Positions 21,103 to 27,935 of a stretch of DNA of 27,935 nucleotides are shown here, one piece after another (the stretch's first letter is position 1; each line of letters starts with the position of its first letter). The position numbers and the translations under genes were made by a program. The notes below the pieces were generated by a model. The model saw only the letters and a program-made list of their open reading frames with translations. It made no database searches and was not told the DNA's origin. Source of the stretch: Isoetes engelmannii. Lineage: Eukaryota > Streptophyta > Lycopodiopsida > Isoetales > Isoetaceae. The DNA lies in contig JAANSK020057798.1 of assembly GCA_011763485.2 (NCBI GenBank), forward strand, positions 1-27,935. Direction: 5' to 3'.

Positions 21103-21297
21103 GGTCCCATAGGCCAATTGGCCTCCGTGGACGATAAAAAATTATTCTATTCTATTCTATTCCTTAAGTTAGAAATATGGTGAAATAAAAGAAAGGTCCC
21201 ATAGGCCAAGAAAGGTCCATAGGCCAATTGGCCTCCGTGGACGATAAAAACTTATTCTATTCTATTCCTTAAGTTAGAAATATGGTGAAATAAAATA
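21103..21297 (+). repeat. Tandemly duplicated LINE 3' end with (ATTCT)n tails
   Basis: GGTC(C)CATAGGCCAATTGG, GTGGACGATAAAAA and an ATTCT-type tail occur twice (21103-21194 and 21214-21297). Each is followed by the same flank CCTTAAGTTAGAAATATGG, with a partial third copy between (21195-21213). The LINE 3' end is the same as in the left-arm insertion at 10718-11063. Because the flank is duplicated too, one very short insertion was probably copied in tandem. Confidence 0.8.
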
Positions 21298-21699
21298 AAC
21301 CACTGCTCATACTCAACTCTTGCAACACGTTGCATGGATTTTGACATCAAATCTTTACCATATAAACAAAGAATCATACCTACACGGAATGCAAACCACA
21401 ACTGCTTCATCGAAATGAATGTGTCACGTTCGTGATGGTGAAATAAACGAACCATTTATGTTGCCAAAGGACGGATGCAACAAAATTTTACATAAATGAA
21501 CATGTGTTGTATATAAATCTCTATTAATGTGTATGCAGAGGATATGGTGTATGTAAATCTCTATTAATGCATATGCAGAAGGAGGAATGATATGGGATTA
21601 TTATATATAAACATTTGTCCCATACGAGATCTCCCATAAATTTGAGATATCCCATACAAGATTCTAGAATATAAGGTTAGGGATTAAAAAAAAGGGTCA
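21298..21699. other. Intergenic, AT-rich
   Basis: No gene is seen. A local duplication at about 21507-21575 (GTATATAAATCTCTATTAATG, then GTATGTAAATCTCTATTAATG; quoted parts share TCTCTATTAATG) and CCCATACGAGAT / CCCATACAAGAT at about 21619-21661 suggest small tandem events. Confidence 0.5.
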
Positions 21700-22215
21700 A
21701 GATAGTTATACCCCGGGTTGGTTGATCCCGGCGCCAAAAAAATCCACCTCCAGGATCCCTGCCTGTCCCCGACAGCCCCCGTTCTCCCGCTTCTGTTCTG
21801 CCAGGCCTGACGTGTTGCAGGCTGGTTCAGTCAATCGCGGCCGAAACTCGCGACGACGAATCTGAGCCGTTGGCTGCGTTCCGAACCCCGGAATCCCCCA
21901 TAAGCATTTCTTATCCCGAGAGCGCACCTCCACAGCCCCTTACGACGGGATACCGAGGTGGCGATTCCGACACATGGGTCAGCCTCGGTCTCAAACCTCC
22001 CAACCAAACCTCCAACCTCCAAACCTGTCGGGTCCAACTGACAATCATCAACACCGTCCATACCCTGAGCGCATCTGAGCCGTTCGAGCTGCATCCCACA
22101 GCTGGGATCCCGTATCGAGATCCTGGCATATGGAAACCCCCTTCGGGCAATGCGGCGGCAAGGGGGCTTCACCCTATGGAACCTGTCAAAACCACGTGCA
22201 TGAACGGGAGGGGGT
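21700..22215. other. GC-rich island of unknown nature
   Basis: This ~500-base island is strikingly GC- and CpG-rich against AT-rich flanks. Several long frames are open (21870-22262 +; 21831-22172 -; 21911-22150 -), as expected for GC-rich DNA, and none shows a domain I recognise. Its end carries the AAGGGGG...CCACGTGCATG repeat (22160-22209) also found at 27860-27911, so it may belong to a transposable element. Confidence 0.4.
22160..22209 (+). repeat. Dispersed repeat with a G-box core, copy 1
   Basis: AAGGGGG, 25 bases, CCACGTGCATG, then GGGAGGGG, at exactly the spacing seen in copy 2 (27860-27911). The core joins a CACGTG G-box to a TGCATG RY-type motif. Flanking AAAACCA/TGGTTTT can pair. 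Confidence 0.6.
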
Positions 22216-22259
22216 GGTTTTTTACCCTTTTTCGTATACTAGGGGTCATAAAGGTTTTT

Positions 22260-23488
22260 TAACGTTCTTCTAGTTATAAAACCATACGGAAAGGGGTTCA
22301 AATTGCCTATCAGAAACACGTATAGTAGGTGTTTTTTGGCTACCCTATACACGCAGGTGGCATGTCTTGTATAAAGAAGTGGAGCATATGGAAGTTTAGG
22401 AATGCTATCTCCATAGGAAAGAGGAATTTGAGTACTAACTCATTGAGATATCTCTTCATAATTGAGCTAATCTCTTGTGCTATGTCTCACAGGTCGAAAA
22501 AAGGTTATAACTTTGATAGGAAATGGCTTGCCTTTGATCAATTTGTTGGTCATTTCAATTTATTCCAGTAAAAACACTATGGTCTCACTTCTAATGATTT
22601 CCTTGATTTCAGATTTATTGACTCTGTTGACCGGCTTGCTACCTGGACACCCAGAGTTTGATGATGTAATGAGGCCTGGATCCAGCTGCAAACCTTGGGA
22701 CAGACCAGACCTTCTCATCTAAAAGCTTTTGTTTCATCCTTCAAGAAAATCATGCTGCATGAATACCAGGCCTGGATCTTGGATATACTTCTTTTCACTT
22801 TCAGTAATTTCATGTCTAAAGTCCAGTTTTAGGCTTTTAAGACTAGCTACGACTACCATATGTATAGGTTTGTAACAGATGGAACTGCAACCCTCTCATC
22901 CATCAATTTGCACTTTCTCTGGATCATTGCCTACATTCATACATGGACAACTATTGCATGGCAGTCTCTTCCAGTTCTTTTGGAATTAGGTGTTGGAGAG
23001 TTTGATGAAGACTTCGTTTGGTTCCAGTCTGAAGACCTTTCTCCTTATTTTGATGACTATGGTGCTTGAAAGATCCAGTATCATGATGTTCGGCTGTAAG
23101 GTTAAGGACTACTACAGTTGCAGGTTCAGTTGCTGGTTCAGTTGCAGGTTCAGGTTGGGAGGCACAGTTGTTCTCAACCAATTTTGCAGAAATGTTGAGT
23201 TTCATCCTGTATATAGTCATGTTGTACAGTTGGATGCTCTTGTCGGCCTTGTTAAAACACAGGAGCAATCTCTTTCTAGTTATTCTACTTATACTTTTTG
23301 GTGTACTGAGGTTGCAATTCATATGTGCCTCATGTTCATGTATTTTTCAGTTTCAGTTTCAGTTATTAGGTTGGTAGATTACTCCAAGGTAAGTAACTCT
23401 CCTTGGATAAACTTTTATCTTCAATGTACTCTTTTCTACTAAGTAATTAAAAGCTCCCTTTCATCAAAAAATAAAATAAAATAAAAAA
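22260..23488 (+). mobile_element. Probable 5'-truncated LINE 3' region with poly(A)
   Basis: The end of this block looks like a plant LINE 3' terminus: ATGTACTCTTTTC, then TTAAAAGCTCCCTTTCATC, then an A-rich tail at 23466-23488 (AAAAAATAAAATAAAATAAA). The LINE at 130-2027 ends in a comparable way (GTACTCTTTTC and a CTTCAATT-poly(A) end). I could not find ORF2 motifs, and the 5' limit and target duplication are unknown. A short GTTGCAGGTTCA minisatellite lies at about 23116-23156. A retrocopied transcript is the main alternative. The tail directly abuts the inner edge of the right inverted-repeat arm. Confidence 0.4.
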
Positions 23489-23639
23489 GTATGCTTCTCT
23501 CTCTTCTTTTATATTCTCTTAAGTAGTTTTTTTTTTCTCTATTGTCTTCTTAGACACAGATGCACCCCTTGTATTTTGTCTTATGTGTTGAGTGCAAATC
23601 CGCCCATGTTATTCCTCTGTTGTATTTGTTTGGTCAATG

Positions 23640-23890
23640 TTGATCCAAAGTTGTACTTGTTGTTCAATTCTACCTCTCTCATGATCTACAGTTGTTATCC
23701 TTGTCTCCTCATCCAAAAAAAATTCAGTTCGAATCGTCCCATCTACCTTTCTCATGATCCAAAGTTGTCTAATATCCGGAAAAAAAGGCCATCTACCTCT
23801 CTCATAATCCAAAGTTATCTCCTATCCAAAAAAAAAAAAACAGTGCAAGTCTCTCATGATCCAAAGCTGCTGTCTTCTAATCCATTTTTT
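23640..23890. repeat. Tandem repeat with poly(A) linkers (right arm)
   Basis: Units of CTCTCATGATCCAAAGTTGT are separated by A runs and CATCTACC. This is the mirror copy of 12205-12440. The open frame 23576-23899 runs through it and is not treated as a gene. Confidence 0.82.
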
Positions 23891-24867
23891 CCCCCTTAGA
23901 CTCGTCGATTTGGTAAATGAATGTCACCCCAAAGGGACATCCTTGCATGCATCCCTATGTTGCTCCAGGTAATTTTTTGCTAAAGGAGCCATTCAAATCT
24001 AACAACCACCATCACTTGTTATTCAACTCTCATCACTCCCTTTCACAACTTTTCCAACAACTCTTGCTTTCTCTAGCAAGTCCCTTTACCTTTTCGCTAG
24101 TATTCCAAGATGTTATACATGCTTATAGGCGTCTCCTACTCATTTTCCAAGTTGCTAGTTGGTCTGTCTAGTAAGTCTCCATATTCAATTAAAAATATGT
24201 TGTTGACAAAAGAACAAAAAGTATCGTTTCCCTTCGCATAGGTGTGCCAAAATCCAGAAAACAAAAAAAAAAATGTTATGCCTTGAACTATGTGGGCATC
24301 TTGGCGACGCTTAACATATGATTTTGAGGGACCTACTGTTTGAAAACCTTACAACTTGGCTTATCCTCCGAGGGTCCTACTCATGTCTATATTTTGCTTA
24401 GGTATCTTCCTTTGGCTTTCGTTGTCCTTGCAGGATAACATTTTTTGTCCTTTGCATGTGCCTAGTTGCATCATTCACAAGCTCATTAAAGTTGCTCATG
24501 TCCATACTCTAGACAACATGGCATGGCATTTTGCAATCCATTCCCTTTTGTTGAGGTCATAAATGTTCAACATGTTGCATGGATTTCGCACGACCATAAA
24601 GTTCATACTTTCTGTCCATTTTATAATGTTTCTTGACATAAGAAATTACATTCCTTGTGCCCAAGTCAAGGGTACGGTGTATTGGCGGAGTCAATTTATT
24701 CTACATCATCTAGTCAAGCACACATTGTATCGGCGAAATTAGATTTATTCTCCATCGTAAGTACAAATTGTCATGAACAAATGTTTGTACAACTTACCAT
24801 TGATAATGATCATCCAAGAAATATAGCCTTCCATTTTTCATACTTGCCATGAAACATTTAATTTATG

Positions 24868-25690
24868 GACCGCACACCAACCTTTGCACTCACAGAATCA
24901 AGAATCAGTAGGTTCCGAGCCTTTTGCAAGACTAATCTTGTACATGACTTGCACTCACTCATCTTCTTATGGATCACACAAGACTTACACTCACTCATAT
25001 GTATGATAATCGGTGCGGTACCCTTGCAAGGCTTGCATTCACACAACCAGTAGGTTACTTTCACTCGTTCATTAGTTTTATGGATCGCACTCTCCCTTTG
25101 CACTCACTCATCTATATGATAGTCGATGTGTCACTCTTGCAAGATTTGACTCGTTCATCTTTCTACAAGTCGCACGCTACCCTTGTATGACTTGCGCTTA
25201 CTCATCTGTGTCATAGTCAATGGGTTACCCTTGCAAGACTTGCACTCACTTATATGTCTTGCAAGACTTGAGCTTGCTCATGTGTGTGCGAGTCGATTAG
25301 TTTTGAAGTCACACTATAAGTCGCTTATGTTTACAAGATATTCAAGACTTGCACGCATACAACCAATGGGTGAGCCTATAAGACTTGTACTCGCTCGTCT
25401 GTTTTTAGATCGCACATTACCCTTGTAAGACTTATCACTCTCACTCATGTGTGTGATTTTCGAAGGGTTACGCTTGTAAAACTTGCACTCGCACATTCAA
25501 CGGATTACGTTCAAGACTTGCACTCCTACAATGGGTGGGTTACTCTAAGAAAGACTTCACTCTCTGACCTTTTTATAGATCACATCACTTTCTCTCATGT
25601 CTATGATAGTCGATGGATTACTGTTGCAAAACTTGCAGTCACATAGTCAGACATTCAAGGCGTGCACTCACACATTCGGTTGGTTACCAT
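24868..25690. repeat. Degenerate minisatellite (right arm)
   Basis: Units are built on CTTGCAAGACTTGCACTCAC, TCAT(C/A)TGTATGATA and GATTGGGTTAC-like blocks. This is the mirror of 10010-10712 plus 11064-11165, with unit drift in both arms. Confidence 0.83.
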
Positions 25691-25704
25691 TTCAAGACTT
25701 CCCA

Positions 25705-25790
25705 GGTCACGAGTTCAAACGTGGCCAATATCAGTCTAGTAATGGGGACCTTTAAAGTCCATTGCCCCGAGGTCATGGGTTCAAGTAGCA
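25705..25790 (+). mobile_element. Possible tRNA-derived SINE head (right arm)
   Basis: B-box-like GAGTTCAAAC (25711-25720) and GGGTTCAAG (25777-25785) are each preceded by AGGTCA(C/T)G. The A-box-like AGTCTAGTAATGG lies between them. Mirror copy of 9880-9990, with the same limits. Confidence 0.3.
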
Positions 25791-25823
25791 ATTGGTCCTT
25801 GTGGTAGAGACCTTAAACTTGCC

Positions 25824-25841
25824 ATATATATATATATATAA
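25824..25841. repeat. (AT)n microsatellite
   Basis: About nine AT units are present. At the equivalent place the left arm reads ACATGTGG, so this expansion arose after the arms separated. Confidence 0.85.
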
Positions 25842-26840
25842 TGGATAATCACATGCAAAGAGGCTCCTAGCATAGAATTGGAATGATCGCGCCTAGGAGT
25901 GTATTGGCTTCCATGTGATCTGTAGAATAAAGTGAAGTAAAATGTAATCATGATGTGATAATGAGTAGACTGACGTCCTTCAGTAAAGAACCGATATAAT
26001 GGGTTGTAAAGGAGATAGAAGTCCCATGTTTCTACTTTTCTAGGGCACGGCAAACGGTGTCGACATCAAGGTCCTAGACAAATAGAAGCTGAGGGACGTG
26101 CCATTTTTTCTGATATTCTACTGACATTATTTCCATATCGTCTGCACGGAACCAGTTATTTTACAGAGAATACAGGCAAAGCTTTATGGGACCAATGAAG
26201 CCAGAGTTTCTTTGTTGAAGCCCTTTGTAGAGGTACTCCAGCCCATTTTTAATTTGGATCCTCCTGGAATAGTATGCTGGCCACCTCCAACTCCATTTCA
26301 TCTCTATGTTTTTGTTGCAAATCGAGATCAAAGCTGCGCCCAATAATGAGCTTGATCTTCATTTCTCCACGTAAGTCTTTCTTGCATGAGAATAATGCTT
26401 ATTGTGGTATCTTCCTGATCATGATTTTTTGGTGTAAATCCTCCAAATCCCCCATAAAATATAGGCTCTACAGTTCCAGATGATGATGTTGGTTTTGTCA
26501 TCAATATTTCCAATTTGGACAGTGGCGCTATTTAGATATTTAACATCTGGAATTGAGGTTTAGTGCCAACCTTGCTCCAGATTAGTATTTTTAATATATT
26601 GGGCATCCTTGCTCCAGATTAGCATTTCTAATATCTTTGGGAAGACCTGTTAATGCCATACTTCATCGCTACTTGATCTAAATTTGTTTTGTACATATTT
26701 CTATTTCTGGAATCATTATCTATGAGTTTTGGAAATAGTTGGGGTTCAAATCCCACTTGCTCCCTAACTTTTGTTTCTATTGAGGAAAGCAGATATAATG
26801 ACATAACCGTAATAGTAATTATATACAGTAATTATATACA

Positions 26841-26983
26841 AGAAACCGTCCACAATCCTTAATGGTTTTAGTCCATTGACTTGAAATGCTTCAAACAACA
26901 AATAAATACTACTATATATATAAGAAACCATCCACAATCCTTAACGGTTTTAGTCCCTAAATTTAAAATGCTTCAAACAACAA
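26841..26983. repeat. ~80-base tandem repeat, two units (right arm)
   Basis: Two units of AGAAACC(G/A)TCCACAATCC, then GGTTTTAGTCC, then TGCTTCAAACAACAAA are present. This is the mirror of the four-unit array at 8558-8877. Confidence 0.87.
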
Positions 26984-26991
26984 AACCTTAC

Positions 26992-27033
26992 TGGTTATCA
27001 TTGGTTATTATATTGGTTTATAAATGATAACCA
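26992..27033. repeat. Small perfect hairpin (right arm copy)
   Basis: TGGTTATCATT (26992-27002) and AATGATAACCA (27023-27033) pair exactly. It is the counterpart of 8507-8548, and both stems are unchanged in both arms. Confidence 0.83.
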
Positions 27034-27467
27034 TGAAGCTAATGCATAATAAAACCATGCAAATTTAGAACAAACACATTACGAACCATGTGCAAATACC
27101 ATTAGATTTAGCCATGCTAATTTACCACAATGATGAACCACATCATAAAGTCACATGAGTATAGCACTATATTAAATTATATCCATAACCATTATGTTAT
27201 ACCACATCGACAAACCATCCTTTTAAAACACTAACTATACCACGTCATTTTACCAATATATAATACCACTTTGTTAAACTCCACAAATAAGCCATTTACA
27301 ATTACAATGCCATAATACCACCTTAACAACTCTTACACGAGAACCTATTATTTAGCCACTTATGATTTTTTATAAAATTAACCCCCAAAACACCCATTAA
27401 TTTTGTAGAATGGTTTCCTAGTCATAACCATGGGAAAAACCATATAATGTTTTAATTTTAGGTGCCT

Positions 27468-27858
27468 TTTGTATTGTCCACGAGCAAGAAGAATTGTTGC
27501 AACAGGCCCATGCAGGACCTGGTGGTGGACATTTTAGTGGGGACAATACGGCATGCAAGCTTCTTTTAGCTGGTTATTGGTGGCCTTCATCTTTAAGGAC
27601 GGTCATCGTGTTGCACGCCAGTGCGACCCTTGTCAACGAATGGGCAGACGAAATGCTCGAGATGCTTTGCCATTGCAGCCTGTTTTCGTTCCTACCCCCT
27701 TTGCCATGTAGGACATGGACTTCGTTGAACCAATTGATCTTCCTGCCCAGCACCATTCTGGTAATTACAGACTATGCAACTAAATGGGCTGAAGCATGCG
27801 CTCTATCGGATAACACAACGGCCTGTACAACTAAGGTGATATACCAGCAAGTGATCAC
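27468..27858 (+). mobile_element. Fossil Ty3/Gypsy retrotransposon segment: integrase (partial, right arm)
   Basis: This is a partial copy of the integrase region (zinc-binding part and start of the rve core) of the Ty3/Gypsy relic, matching 7667-8083 in reverse complement. It is truncated by the repeat that begins at 27860 and is broken in more than one place. No LTR or other parts are visible in the window. Confidence 0.87.
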
Positions 27859-27859
27859 C

Positions 27860-27911
27860 AAGGGGGAGTCACCTATAAGACCCCTCCAAAGCCACGTGCA
27901 TGGCTGGGAGG
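27860..27911 (+). repeat. Dispersed repeat with a G-box core, copy 2
   Basis: AAGGGGG, 25 bases, CCACGTGCATG, then GGGAGGGG, as in 22160-22209. Here GACCCCTCC (from about 27878) pairs with GGAGGGGTC, and inside it AGCCA pairs with TGGCT, giving a strong hairpin whose loop holds the G-box. It begins exactly where inverted-repeat homology stops, so it is probably the end of another inserted element. Confidence 0.6.
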
Positions 27912-27935
27912 GGTCCAAATATAAGGTACCTTCGT

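Larger units (their letters stand above)
23489..27858. repeat. Right arm of the large inverted repeat
   Basis: This block is the reverse complement of 7667-12591. It starts with GTATGCTT immediately after the A-rich tail at 23466-23488 and ends with GTGATCAC (27851-27858), after which a different repeat begins. It lacks the left-arm LINE, has two rather than four ~80-base units, and has an (AT)n run at about 25824-25841 not seen on the left. Base differences from the left arm are at least 4-5% in the two stretches I compared. Confidence 0.93.

Noticed and set aside
21870-22262. 130-codon frame in the GC-rich island as a gene
   Set aside because: Three frames on both strands are open here, which is typical of GC-rich DNA. 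No domain, start context or splice support was seen.
22860-23069. Open frame in the region before the right arm as a host exon
   Set aside because: It has no recognisable domain, and the surroundings look like the 3' region of a retroelement ending in poly(A).
26741-26754. tRNA gene suggested by GGGGTTCAAATCCC
   Set aside because: Only a T-arm-like piece is present. The upstream sequence does not form D or anticodon arms and no A box is at the right distance.
27878-27911. Helitron 3' end suggested by the strong hairpin
   Set aside because: No CTRR end follows at the usual distance on either strand, so the hairpin alone is not enough.

Overview
This is nuclear DNA of a land plant. The deciding gene is a full-length ERECTA-family leucine-rich-repeat receptor kinase (14227-19918, + strand, 27 exons by my splice reading, 988 residues). 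Its introns are very short (mostly 61-116 bases), and the protein is clearly divergent from the flowering-plant ERECTA sequences I remember. Together with the heavy repeat load this would fit a seedless plant such as a lycophyte or fern, but that is a weak inference.

Layout. 1-3422: part of a Helitron Rep gene on the - strand, split by a 5'-truncated L1-type LINE (130-2027) with a 12-base target duplication. 4077-4853: a possible - strand remnant of a spliced gene with three exon-like blocks. 5125-5993: a broken intronless copy of a STE20/BLUS1-like kinase. 6000-7230: AT-rich sequence and a GGAA microsatellite. 7309-8083: a fossil Ty3/Gypsy integrase segment. 7667-12591: left arm of a large inverted repeat. 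12660-14226: upstream region, promoter and leader of the ERECTA gene. 14227-19918: the gene. 19919-21100: its 3' flank. 21103-21297: short LINE 3' ends. 21700-22215: a GC-rich island. 22260-23488: a probable truncated LINE 3' region ending in a poly(A) stretch. 23489-27858: right arm of the inverted repeat. 27860-27935: start of another repeat.

The main structural result is that the ERECTA gene lies in an ~10.9 kb spacer between two arms of ~4.4-4.9 kb that are reverse complements of each other. The arms carry, in mirror order, the Gypsy integrase segment, an AT-rich block with an ~80-base tandem repeat, a possible SINE head, a degenerate minisatellite and a poly(T)-linked tandem repeat. They differ by base changes, by repeat copy number (four units against two) and by a 346-base LINE present only on the left. 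They are therefore old, and the right arm preserves the LINE's empty site.

Apart from the ERECTA gene I see no other gene that looks intact. The elements do not form a pathway with it. Their interest is structural (inverted-repeat architecture, nested insertions) and possibly regulatory (upstream ORFs in the ERECTA leader, repeats close to both flanks).
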